A stretch of DNA of 64,000 nt from Jacaranda mimosifolia (Eukaryota; Streptophyta; Magnoliopsida; Lamiales; Bignoniaceae), in assembly GCA_018894105.1 (NCBI GenBank), contig CM032126.1, forward strand, positions 8,955,001 through 9,019,000, in the 5' to 3' direction. Below are positions 1 to 10,506 of this stretch, piece after piece. Within the stretch, counting starts at the first letter, position 1; every line of letters begins with the position of its first letter. Under the pieces are notes generated by a model that was not told where the DNA came from, made no database searches, and worked only from the letters and a program-made list of their open reading frames with translations. The position numbers and the translations under genes are program-made.

Positions 1-310
1 GTACTTTAGATAAACAAATTATATACTACCATTTTCAGATAATATTTATTGAAAGGTTGAACATTTTGTACTACAATTACTCGTAAAATGTATTTTAAAT
101 AAACAAATTATATACTACCACTTATAGTAATGTGTACTGAAGGGTTGAATATTTTATACTACAATTGCTTGTAAAATGTACTTTAGATAAACAGATTATA
201 TACTACAATTTTTTTTAAAATGTACGGAAAGATTGAATGTTTTATACTACAATTTCTTGTAAAATGTATTTTACATAAACAGATTATATACTACTACAAT
301 TCCAATACAA
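1..310. repeat. 88-bp tandem repeat, about 3.5 copies (element A)
   Basis: The landmark (C/T)TGTAAAATGTA recurs at about 80, 168 and 256, giving a period of 88 bases. Each unit contains TATACTAC and AAACAGATTATATAC. The same unit recurs at 6425-6885 and 7562-8000 in element B, so it is a family-specific subterminal repeat and not a local microsatellite. Confidence 0.8.
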
Positions 311-828
311 CTGATACAATCCAAAGTTCTTCAAAATTCGTCTCCTTCTTCATACCCACATATTCGACAAACACTCTTTTTGCTGATTAAGAAAAAAAAT
401 ACAAGATGAAGAGAATGATTTGGTAATAAACTAAGAAGAACACAAATAAACTGAGATAATAACCTGAAAAAGATGAAAATAAATTGAGAAGGCAGAAATG
501 TGGTGGTTGCGCCGTTGGGCTCCTCGTTCGTGCTATCAAGCTCAATTTGCTTCTTCAACTTTTTTTTTTTCTATTTCTGATAATGAAAGATAAAGGTAGG
601 GTTTAGTGCTTAGGAATGGAGATAAAGGGTGTTTGGTTGTGAGGATAGAAAAGAAGTGAAGAAAATGAGTGAAAAATATTATACTGAAGGGTATTTTTGT
701 CAAATCAAGTAGGTAGGAAGTGATCTCTAAAATTTTAACAAAATTAAGGAGCTCATTCTATAAAAATTCAAGTAGGGACTGAACATGAATTTAGAAAGTG
801 GTTTTGGTACTTTATAATAAGTGCCCCA
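1..828 (-). mobile_element. End of a MULE-family element (element A), cut by the window edge
   Basis: The window opens inside a repeat element that ends near 828. Its last ~210 bases (about 620-828), read on the minus strand, closely match the left end of element B at 2278 onward. Both start with GGG(G/A)CACTTATT and share AAGTACC, TAGAGATCAC, and CTTGATTTGACAAAAAT. This makes the two ends long terminal inverted repeats of one family. Positions 1-310 carry an 88-bp tandem repeat also found in element B. No transposase portion is visible here. The family assignment is inherited from the transposase remnants in element B. The other end lies outside the window. Confidence 0.65.
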
Positions 829-1089
829 ATCTTCTATTTCTTAGGCTATGTTCACTAGCATTTTGGGAAAATTTTTCCCAACTCCCAAAACAATCCCAAA
901 AAATATACACATTCTCCAATCATTTTTCCAGGACACAAAAAATTTATACCCAAAAAATCCTCAATTCAATCTCAAAAAGACCCCACACTATCCTAGCCCT
1001 ACCTTGACCCTACATAAGACTCAAGTATATATATACACACACCATCAAAGTATATATATATATATACACATTACATAAAAAAAAAAAAA

Positions 1090-1460
1090 AAATCTTCCTA
1101 CAAACCCAACAAAAAAGTAACTGATTTGATATTTACAGTAAAATTTATCCCCCCACCAAAACATTAACAAACAAACAACTCATTCTCATTCTCATTTTTT
1201 CTATTTTTCCAAAACATAAACAAATACTTGACACTTTTTCCAAGGGCTTGTTCTCTTATGTTTTGGCCATTTTCTAGAAAAAAAACTTCGGTGGAATGAG
1301 TTTTTGGGAGAAAATTTGGAGAATGTGCTAAGTGTTTCTTTTTGTTTTGGGAAAATATGAAAAATGAATTGAAAATGAGTTGTGTTTTTCTTTATGTTCT
1401 GAAAGGAGACAAACTTTACTGTTGATATCAAATCAGTTGCTTTTTTGTTGGGTTTGTAAG
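1090..1460. repeat. Inverted repeat inside element C
   Basis: The sequence near 1097-1128 (CAAACCCAACAAAAAAGTAA then CTGATTTGAT) recurs inverted near 1424-1455 (ATCAAATCAG then TTTTTTGTTGGGTTTG). A similar TTTTTTGTTGGGTTTGTA string occurs in the MITE at 40958-42055, suggesting a shared MITE lineage. The DNA between could form a hairpin. Confidence 0.55.
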
Positions 1461-1559
1461 GTAAAAGTGATTTTTTTATGTAATATATTATATATGTATG
1501 TATATTATAGTTGGATGGGGTGCGTGTGTGTGTGTGTGTCTGTGTCTGTGTATAATGAT

Positions 1560-2268
1560 TGATATATTATTGTAATAAAATAATATATAATTAATTCAAT
1601 TGATGCTTTATTTTAAAATTTATATTTTTATGAATTTATTAATAAATTTAATTATTTGTGAATTTATAATTATATCTTAATTATAAAAAATTGGCTAATA
1701 TGATAGTTGTTTGATATCAGCTTATATAAAAAAAAATTAATTATTGTACATTAATTATAAACTAATTATCATTTATTCTTAAAATATAATTATTTAACTA
1801 TTTATTATTTACAATTTATGTATAAATAAAACTTAGTTATTTATTTAAATAAAATAAAATATATAAAGACTTAATAACGATTCATCAAATTAGAAAAATA
1901 AATAATTTTATATTATATAAAACTAAATCATCTTACATTATTTATTAAATAAATAAGTGTAATATTCAATTATACGTGAAATATGAAACATAATTAATAT
2001 ATATAATAAGTTATTTAAATAATTAAATAAATTAATTTAATAAGTTATTTATTTACTTTAACTCTTTATTTAATTAATATATTATTTATAAATAAATTAC
2101 TTATAACTATAAAAAAAAATTACTTAATTTTTATTAATTTTCTTGATAATTTTTTTATTATTTTTAATATTAATTTATTAAACTTATTAGATTATTAAAT
2201 AAATATCACACTATATTTAATTTTTTATAATAATTTAAATAAATGTGAATATTAATATTTAATGAAGA
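1560..2268. other. Extremely AT-rich stretch without genes
   Basis: About 700 bases made almost only of A and T (TTATTTAAATAAAT-like words), with no coding signal. It lies between the inverted repeat of element C and the start of element B, and probably belongs to element C. Confidence 0.6.
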
Positions 2269-2718
2269 TTAATTTTTGGGACACTTATTTAAAAGTACCA
2301 AACACACTTTTCACTTTTGTGATCAGTCCCCACTTGATTTTTGTTAGAAAAAACTCCCTAGTTTTGTTAAAAGTTTTAGAGATCACTCCCCACTCACTTG
2401 ATTTGACAAAAATGCCCTTAAGTATAATATTTTTCATTAATTTTTTCTCACTACTTCTTCATCCGGACAAGCAAACAGTAAACACTATCATACCAGAAAC
2501 AGAAAGAACAGAAAAAACGCAACAAGCTCCACGGCGGGAACGAGAATAACGTTAGAGCCAAAAACCACCAACCCGATGGTTGCATTGTCTTCTTCTCTTT
2601 TTATTTTCATCATTTTCGGGTTTCTTCTTCTTCTCAGTTGCTTCTGAGTTTCTTATATTTTTCTGACAATGTCAACCAGTAGTGAAGTAGGAGTGTTCAA
2701 TCAAGTTAATGGACATAT

Positions 2719-2942
2719 ACATTAATCTCGCAAGAAAATGGAGTGAAATCAACGCCAAACACTTCAGTTTGCAATACATAATTCCACATCAAATATTGTA
2801 CATGAGTTTAACTGATGATGACGGTGTCATGAATATGGTCTTACTGCATTTGACATTGAAGATGAACGTTGTTGACATCCTGGTAAACCGAAAGGATGAA
2901 TTAAGCAGCAATGCAAAGAAGAGCAGTGATGGTTTAAGGTAA
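2719..2942 (+). pseudogene. MULE transposase N-terminal remnant
   Basis: The reading frame starting with MDIYINLARKW contains a segment with the pattern of the N-terminal PB1-like domain of plant MULE transposases: a hydrophobic strand ending YIIPH, then LTDDDGVMNMV, then a VVDILV strand. This matches the family's scheme of a strand-proline-glycine turn, a D/N-D-x-D-V motif and a final strand. It breaks off at a stop at 2942, and tandem repeats follow directly. The catalytic domain is missing. Recognition is by motif order only. Confidence 0.5.
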
Positions 2943-4440
2943 TACTTCTACAGAATATAAATTGTACTGCAGTTTGTAAAGTTTTGTACTTGAAGTGTTC
3001 TGAAATTGTACTCTATTATATAAGTTTTATACTTCAAGTGTTCTATTAATGGATTATCCAAAATTGTACTGCAACTTCTAACAGTTTATACTTGAGGTGT
3101 TCCTAAACTATACATCTTCTATATAAAATTATTCTTTTGATTTTTTGAAATTATACTTCATTTTATCAAAGATTGTACTATATTTATTGAAGTTATATAC
3201 TTTAAGTGTTATATTTATCAACTAACCAAAATATACTGCAGTTGTTAGGGCTTTATACTTCAAGCGTTTTGAAATTGTACTTCACTTTATCTAAAATTCT
3301 ACTTTTATTTTCTGAAATTATGCTTTCTTTTATACTTCATTTTATCTAAACCTGTATTTTATTCATTGAAGTTCTATACTTCAAGTGTTTCGAAATTGTA
3401 CTTCATTTTATCTAAACTTATACTTTAGTTATTTGAATCTATTATTTAAGTTTAAAGTGTTTTACTAATGGATTATCCAAAAATTGTACTGCAATTGCTA
3501 AAGTTTTATACTTCAAGTGTTTTGAAATTGTACTTCACTTTATCTAAAATTATACTTCTATTTTTTGAAATTATACTTTATTTCATACATTGTTTTACCT
3601 AAACATGTACTCTATTCATTGAAGTTCCATACTTCAAGTGTTTGAAATTGTATTTCATTTTATCTAAACTTGTACTTCAATTATCTGAATCTATTATTTA
3701 AATTTTATACTTCAATTGTTCTATTAATGGATTATCCAAAATCGTATTGCAATTGCTAAGGATTTATACTTCAAGTGTTCTAAAATCGTACTTCTTTTTA
3801 TGTAAAATTGTACTTCTATTTTCTGAAATTATACTTCATTTTACATAAACATGTACTCTATTCATCGAAGTTCTATACTTCAAGTGTTTCAAAATTATAC
3901 TTTATTTTATCTAAACTTATACTTCAATTATTTGAATCTATTATTTAAGTTTCAAGTGTTCTACTAATGAATTATCCAAAAATTGTACCGCAATTACTAA
4001 GGTTTTATACTTCAGGTGTTCTGAAATTGTACTTCACTTTATCTAAAATTGTACTTTTATTTTTTAAAATTATACTTCATTTTATACATCATTTTACCTA
4101 AACTTGTACTCTATTCATTGAAGTTCTATACTTCAAGTGTTCCGAGTACTTCAGTTATTTGAATCTATTATTTCAGTTTCAAGTATTCTACTAATGGATT
4201 ATTCAAAAATTTTGTTGCAATTGCTAAGGTTTTATATTTCAAGTGTTCTGAAATTGTACTTCACTTTTTTGAAATTGTGTTGCAATTGTGTTGCAATTGC
4301 TAAGGTTTCAGGTATTTCTGTTTTTTGAAATTATACTTCATTTTATACATCATTTTATCTAACCTTATATTATATTCATTGAAGTTCTATACTTCAAGTG
4401 TTCCGAAATTTTACTTTATTTTATCAAAACTTGTACTCTC
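2943..4440. repeat. Tandem repeat field, period about 230-260 bp, lying between transposase remnants
   Basis: The landmark TACTGCAATTGCTAAGG with variants recurs at about 3231, 3484, 3742, 3985 and 4214, and each unit is itself built from TATACTTC / GTACTTCA words about every 20 bases. The field exactly fills the space between the N-terminal and C-terminal transposase remnants, where the catalytic core would be expected. Confidence 0.75.
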
Positions 4441-4720
4441 GAATCAAAGTCACTTTCATCGTATGACTTTACCGATCAATATTACCGAGTTGAGATGTAT
4501 CAACAAGCATACCAAGTAGTGATAAACACTATTCCTACGTATGATATGCATATGTTCCCTCTAGATGATGATGGTGTCATTAATGCACTCAACCTGGCAT
4601 AGAAGGACACAGAGGATTCATCACAAATTGAGAAACGTGTAATTAAGTGTAAAAGGTGTGGTAGAACAGGGCATAATCGTCGAACCTGCAAAGAATCAGT
4701 AATCTGGCTAAATTTTGTAC
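4441..4720 (+). pseudogene. MULE transposase C-terminal remnant with CCHC zinc knuckle
   Basis: One frame from 4441 reads ESKSLSSYDFTDQYYRVEMY..., then AYQVVINTIPTYDM, one TAG stop near 4600, and then CKRCGRTGHNRRTC. The YDF-x-YY segment, the I-x-x-IP segment and the final C-x2-C-x4-H-x4-C knuckle followed by basic residues are the usual tail of MuDR-type plant transposases. With the N-terminal remnant it shows that element B descends from an autonomous MULE. Confidence 0.7.
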
Positions 4721-4769
4721 CCCAATCTAGGAGAACTATACTTGGTGTCATGACAATTATACTTTATTT

Positions 4770-5160
4770 CGGCAATTATGTATTTGATTTAGCGTAAAAT
4801 TGGCATTTTTGTATGTTGTCGGAGATAAAAGTTATTTTGCACCTTAATCTGGGAGAATTATACTTGATTTCATGACAATTGTACTTCATTTCGGCAATTA
4901 TGTATTTGATTTAGCGTGAAATTGGCATTTTTGCATGTTGTCCGAGATATCAGTTTTTTTTTGTACCCCAATTTGGTAGAATTGTACTTGATTTCATGAC
5001 ATTTGTACTTCTTTTTTGGCAATAATGTACTTGTTTAGCGTGGAAGTTAGCAAATGGATATTGTCCAAGATATCAGCGCTTTTGTATCTCAATCTAAAAG
5101 ATTTATACTTGATTTCACGACATTTGTATTTCATTTCGGCCATTATGTACTCCATTTCTT
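4770..5160. repeat. Tandem repeat, period about 122 bp, about 3 copies
   Basis: The string TTTAGCGT(A/G)(A/G)AA(A/G)TT(G/A)GC recurs at about 4790, 4911 and 5034. Copies share a TATACTTGATTTCATGAC portion and TTGTACTTC(A/T)TTT. It directly follows the zinc-knuckle remnant. Confidence 0.7.
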
Positions 5161-5479
5161 AATATTTTTATTAATATTGTTGAATTGAAATTTGTTCCAT
5201 GATTTGCTTTTTAAGTCTCAGTAATTAATATCCAAACTCTAAAAATGTGTGTAATATTTATTATATGAATAAAATAATATTAAAGTTTTAAAGTGTTAAC
5301 CACTAATGTTCAACGAATGAATGTTATCAATCGCAATAATGTAAAGAATACTTATGCTTTCAAAGACGTAAACAAATGAGCATTTGACAATAATATCCAC
5401 CCTATAATCCGTACAAATACGTACTTCATCTGATCCGATAATATCAAAATATTGTACTTGACTATCACTACAATTATTG

Positions 5480-6310
5480 GAGACTAATTATTCAATTGCA
5501 ATAAGTGTACTTCAACATAACAACATTTATACTTTGTTTGTTCTACATTTGTACTATATTTTCATCATATTGTACTCAAATTCACTATTCGATTTTAATT
5601 GAATTGAAGTGTACTTTAACATAACACAATTTATACTTTGTTTGTTCTATATTTGTACTTTATTTTCATCATATTGTACTCAAATTCACTGCCCGATTTC
5701 AATTTAATTGAGGTGTACTTCAACATAACACCATTTATACTTTGTTTGTTCCATATTTGTACTTCATTTCTATCATATTGCACTCAACTTCACTATTCGA
5801 TTTCAATTTAGTTGAAGTGTACTTCAACATAACACAATTTATATTTTGTTTGTTCTACGTTTGTACTTCATTTACATCATATTGTACTCAAATTCACTGT
5901 CCAACTTAAATTTAATTGAAGTGTAGTTCAACATAACATCATTTATACTTTGTTTGTTCTACGTTTGTACTTCATTTCCATCATATTATACTCAAATTCA
6001 CTGTCCGGTTTCAATTTAATTGAATTGTACTTCAACATAACAATATTTATATTTTGTTTGTTCTACGTTTGTACTTCATTTTCCTCATATTGTACTCAAA
6101 TTCACTACTCGATTTCAATTTAATTGAACTGTATTTCAATATAACACCATTTATACTTTATTTTTTCTATATTTATACTTCATTTCCATCATATTATACT
6201 CAAATTTACTACTCGATTTCAATTGAATTGAAATGTACTTCAACATAACACCTTTTATACTTTGTTCGTTCTACATTTGTACTTCATTTTCCTCATATTG
6301 TATTGAAATC
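5480..6310. repeat. 104-bp tandem repeat, eight copies
   Basis: The landmark CTTCAACATAACA and variants starts at about 5513, 5617, 5721, 5825, 5929, 6032, 6137 and 6241, spacings of 103-105 bases. Each unit contains TTTATACTTTGTTTGTTCTA, TTTGTACTTCATTT, CATATTGTACTCAAATTCAC and CAATTTAATTGAA. The even spacing points to unequal crossing-over or replication slippage of one founder unit. Confidence 0.9.
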
Positions 6311-6424
6311 AAAATATTATAAATACTTGATGGAAAATTATACTTACATACAAAATAATATTATAAACAAAGTATGCTTCAATTTACATATGTATGTACA
6401 TACAAAGTATGATTCAAACCCTAC

Positions 6425-6885
6425 AGGCTTAAATATTTTGTACTACAATTGCTTCTAAAATGTACTATAGATACACAGGTTATATACTACATTTTCAGTT
6501 AATGTATACTACATGCCTGAATATTTTTGTACTACATATGCTTCTAAAATGTACTGCAATTACATAGATTATATGCTACATTTTTGCCTGATGTGTACTG
6601 CAAGCATAAATGTTTATACTATATTTGCTTCTAAAATGTACTGCAGTTACACAGATTATATACTATACTTTCATTTAATGTATATTGCAGGCTTAAATAT
6701 TTTGTACTACAGTTGCTTCTAAACTGTATTACAGATACACAGATTATATACTATATTTTCAGTAACGTATACTGCAGGTTTGAATGTTTTTGTACTACAG
6801 ATGCTTATAAAATATACTGCATATACACAGATTATATACTATAATTTCATTTAATCTATAGACTTGAATGTTTTATACTACATTT
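6425..6885. repeat. 88-bp subterminal tandem repeat of element B, first block
   Basis: The landmark GCTTCTAAAATGTACT recurs at about 6452, 6541, 6629, 6716 and 6803, giving a period of 87-89 bases. Units contain ACACAGATTATATACTA and TTTTGTACTACA. They are interrupted at about 6885 by a retrotransposon fragment and resume at 7562. Confidence 0.85.
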
Positions 6886-7561
6886 TCGCAACTTCCTCTC
6901 CGGGCGTCCAAATCACTTGCCGCTTGAACCATTGGATAGCTCTCGGCTTATATATTAACTCCACAAAGTTCCAGCCCCGTCCGATTCTCCATGGAACAGT
7001 AATTGCCCTCGCAATAAGCTGGAATTACAGCATTGCCACTGCACTGCCGCATTCTAAAGATCTTCGTTGTTTCCTATCCAAACGGAACCGTCTACTGGTG
7101 AAACTTGGTGGGAACGTTGCCAACACCTCAAACAGTTTCACAAAATTCCTTTTCCAAGCCACTATGCTCAATGCATCTTTGCACTACCTGCGTGCAGTAA
7201 AATCGCTCTAAGCCACCCTCAATGTTCGGTGCCCAAACGGACACGGAATGACTTCAAACTTGGTGGGAAGCATCCTCATAACTTAAGGAATATTCCATTG
7301 AAACAGTTTTTCAAACTGCACCTCGTAAGAGTCTCTGCTCATGGACTTTTTCGCCTTACCGAGTGAGCCGACAACGCCTTGTCGCTCCTAATGCCCCTTG
7401 AAGTCAAGGTCGCCATTCTTCTCCAATGAGCGACCCATGACATTCTCCCCCACTCGATCTGTTGACGTCCTCGTCAACATATACATAAGGACTGGAAGTG
7501 TATGCGGTGCCCCAACTCAACTCTGATCTCTTTTTGCACCGGATGAATTTAGCTCCTCTTT
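6886..7561 (-). mobile_element. Ty3/gypsy 3' LTR fragment inside element B
   Basis: This stretch is much more GC-rich than its surroundings and splits the 88-bp array. On the minus strand, AGTGGGGGAGAA (a typical polypurine tract) is followed by TGTCATGGGTC. This places a 3' LTR edge at 7442 with about 115 bases of internal sequence to its right. The left edge has no clear LTR terminus and no target duplication was found, so it is either truncated or was captured by the MULE. An open frame over it on the plus strand does not look like a host protein. Confidence 0.55.
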
Positions 7562-8000
7562 ACACAGATTATATACTATACTTTCATTTAATATATACTA
7601 CAAGCTTAAATATTTTATACTACAGTTGCTTCTAAAATGTACTACAGATACACAAATTATATATTACATTTTCAGTTAATGTATACTGCATGCTTGAATG
7701 CTTTTGTACTATAGATGCTTCTAAAATATACTGCATGCACACAAATTATATACTATAATTTCATTTAATCTGCAGTTTTGAATATTTTGTACTACAAATG
7801 CTTTTAAAATGTACTGCAGTTACACATATTATACACTACACTTTTGCTTAATGTGTACTGCAAGCTTGAATGTTTATACTACATTTGCTTCTAAAATATA
7901 CTACAGTTATACAAATTATATACTACACTTTTACTTAATGTGTACTGCAAGCTTGGATGTTTCGTACCACAAATAGTATGCTACCATTTTCAGATAATTT
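7562..8000. repeat. 88-bp subterminal tandem repeat of element B, second block
   Basis: The same unit as at 6425-6885 resumes, with CTTCTAAAAT(G/A)TA(C/T)T landmarks at about 7629, 7718, 7801 and 7888. It continues the array interrupted by the gypsy fragment. Confidence 0.85.
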
Positions 8001-8652
8001 TACCGTATAATTTCAGGTAAAAAGAAGTATAAACCTCAAAAAAGTGAAGTACAACTTTTATGTCTTTCAAGTACAAATCAAAAACTTCTCATCCCACAAA
8101 TAAAATTCTATATATCAATTAGGTTCAAGTGTTTAACAACTAAATAGGGAATAAAAACTCTAAACATGAGAAAATAGACAAGAAATAAATATAACACTGA
8201 AAAATCACAGACATTTAAAACTGTAAATGCAGAAAATATACATTTTTTTTTTTATCACTTCTTTTTGTATTTCGCTTCTTGTTGCCATTGTTTCTCCTTC
8301 CATTGTCACAGAAAAAATGGCAGAAATCTTGGTGTCTTTTTTTTTTTTTTTTTTCCTCGCGTCAATGGCAGATGAACGATTTCGCGCCCTTTTGTTTGGC
8401 CGCTTGGAGAAGTCGTCGATTTCAAGAAAAAAATAAATGAAAGCATTCTTCTTGAAGAGAAAAACGCATTTCTCAAGTATTTTTGTTGTTTTCTCTAACT
8501 ACAAGGATATATGTGTCTTTCTAAAAGATATGGGGAGTGATTTCTAAGTTTTGTGAAAAAGTAGGGAGTTTAGTGTGTAAAAATTCAAATGGGGACCGAT
8601 CACTAAAATGAAAGTAGGATTAGGATTTTTTTCTAATTAACCGTTAATTTTT

Positions 8653-10500
8653 TGAAAATATTAATTTATTTATTATATCAAATTAAAATATTTTAAATTA
8701 TTTATTAAATGATAAATATAATATTTAATTAATGCATTAAATATTAAATATAAATAATACATTATTTAATTAAAAAAGTAATTTAATTAATTTAATATGT
8801 TATTTAGTAAATAAATTATTTATTAAATTTAATTAATTTTCTCGATAATTATTTTAATTAAATTTATAAATATAAGTTTTAAAATTTTTTAAGCAGTAAA
8901 ATTTTAATATTTTGATATATATAAATATATATATATGTATATGTAATGAGTGAAATGAGATAATGATAAATAAATAAGTAATCTGAACAATGGAGTAAGA
9001 AAATGAAAAAGTAAGTGTACTTTTTAGGGTGTAGGATTTTTTTGGGTGAATTGTAAGGGATTTTTTGGGTAAAAAATTATAGTATTTTGGGAGAAAGATT
9101 GAAAAATGTGCATGCATTTTGAAATTTTTTGGGGGTTTGGAAAAAATTTCTCCAAAATATAGGAGAACAAACCCCAAGTTTTCTCTCAAAAACTCATTTT
9201 CCCAAAAAAATTTCTAAAAATTGGCCAAAATGCTAGTGAACAAACCCTTATTTTTCTATCAAAATGTATTTAACTACCGCTTTAATTTGAAAAGAAAAAT
9301 TGAAAACAACATACTTATATTCTATCTTTTTAAAAAATAAAAAATAAGAACAACCTTTTCTTCCTTATTTCCATCGTCTTCTTCCTGGCGCATTTTTCTT
9401 CCCCTTTTTTATTTTTCTTTCCTCTTCCTTCCCATTGCCAGCCACCCAACCAGCCCACGACCATACCACCACCCAGCGCCACCCCGTTGCCGGATCGCCA
9501 TGCCAATTCCTACACTCTCCTCCACCACCACCCAACAACTCCACCCCTGACAAGCTCAGATCCCCAGCCACCCCATTGCCGCGACCCAACCAAACACGGC
9601 ACGCCCCTCCACCTCCAAATCAACACGACCATCCAGCACCCTACTCCCTAGGGGATGAGAAGAAATTTTTATATAAAAGTTGAAACTTTTTTTTTCTTTT
9701 TTCGTAATAGAACTACTGGTTATGTAAATTTGAAATAAGATCTCAGGAATATAAGTTTCACAGAAGATTCAATGGAAGATTTTAGGTGTAGAAATATATT
9801 AAAACCAAATAAAATTCTTCAAAACGAAGGAACGGATATTTTAATGGTAAAAATACACAGGGTTGGATATCTATAACGAATGAGGCACATATGAGACGCA
9901 GACTTTTCAATTCTTATCGGGAACTCTTAGATTTTTTTTTGAAAAAAAATAAAATAAAATTTTGATAAAGAGGGGTCGTTTGTATTTTTGCCAAAAAATT
10001 TTTGAGGGGGGCGGGGGGCGGGGAGTGCATTTTACCCCTTGTTTTACTACCCCTACTTTAGTTTATTGATTTCCGTATTGTTGTCAGAGACAGGAGCTGC
10101 CATAAAGGCAGCATAGTTGCAGAAGTGGCAGCAGATGCCCACAGAGCTCCTGCAGTAGTCATAATATGTGCACAGTCCACCCTCGAGAGAGAGAGTCTCT
10201 TTTGTGTGTATCAGTGTATGTATATATGTATGTATTTGTGAGATAGAAAGAAGAAAGAAAGAGAGAGAGGTGGCAGCAATTTGATCAGAACCCCCATTAG
10301 TTCTATCCATGATGTACAGAAGATTCTGCAACACAAATGGTCCCTGAAATAAGTATACCCACTCTGCTAAGCATTTACCCCAAAGGAGGGCTCTAACTCT
10401 CTCAACTCTTTAACACTAAACAATACCCTCTCTCACCTCATTCTCATTTCCCATTACTCTTTGAACTTGAAAGATTGAACATTTTTTCTTTTTTATTTGG
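8653..10500. other. Intergenic: AT-rich tail of element C, C-rich low-complexity patch, upstream region of the GRF gene
   Basis: Positions 8653-9247 are AT-rich DNA and the right end of element C. Positions 9430-9650 are an unusually C-rich patch (CCACCACC-like words) with overlapping open frames but no recognisable domain. Positions 10180-10270 carry GA-rich runs (GAGAGAGAGA) just upstream of the GRF gene. No further gene is supported here. Confidence 0.5.
10186..10270. promoter_or_regulatory. GAGA-rich tract upstream of the GRF gene
   Basis: Two GA runs (near 10188 and 10257) lie 240-320 bases upstream of the GRF start codon, in the likely promoter or 5' UTR. Plant BPC/GAGA-binding proteins bind such runs; that they do so here is inference. 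Confidence 0.35.
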
Positions 10501-10506
10501 TAGTAG

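Larger units (their letters stand above)
2278..8643 (+). mobile_element. Degenerate Mutator-like element (element B), about 6.4 kb
   Basis: The element is bounded by an apparent 9-bp direct repeat, TTAATTTTT, at 2269-2277 and 8644-8652; nine bases is the usual Mutator target duplication length. The left ~200 bases and the region near 8520-8640 are related in inverted orientation (for example GATC(A/G)GTCCCCA, TAGA(G/A)ATCACTCCCCA). Inside are a transposase N-terminal remnant (2719-2942), a C-terminal zinc-knuckle remnant (4441-4720), four tandem-repeat fields, and an inserted gypsy LTR fragment. No catalytic DDE region was found, so the copy cannot encode a working transposase. The AT-rich duplication could partly be chance. 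Confidence 0.65.
844..9247. mobile_element. Putative older TIR element (element C) split by MULE element B
   Basis: A left end at 844 reads GGCTATGTTCACTAGCATTT. The reverse complement of the end at 9247 reads GGGTTTGTTCACTAGCATTT. The trinucleotide TTA stands just outside each end (841-843 and 9248-9250). TTA duplications and GG-starting ends fit PIF/Harbinger-type elements. If element B (2278-8643) and one copy of its duplication are removed, about 2.0 kb remains. An inner pair of similar ends exists near 1243 and 9174, so more than one related copy may be present. Pairing 844 with 9247 as a single element is inference. Confidence 0.4.

Noticed and set aside
2943..6310. CRISPR-like repeated arrays
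   Set aside because: Repeats are contiguous tandem units of 104-260 bases in plant DNA without unique spacers or cas genes.
6864..7366. Overlapping open frames of 99-115 codons on the plus strand
   Set aside because: They lie in the gypsy LTR fragment, antisense to it, and show no protein motif; higher GC content explains their length.
9365..9683. Pro/Thr-rich and Gly/Trp-rich frames on opposite strands
   Set aside because: Low-complexity C-rich DNA opens frames on both strands; no domain, no start context and no splicing pattern.
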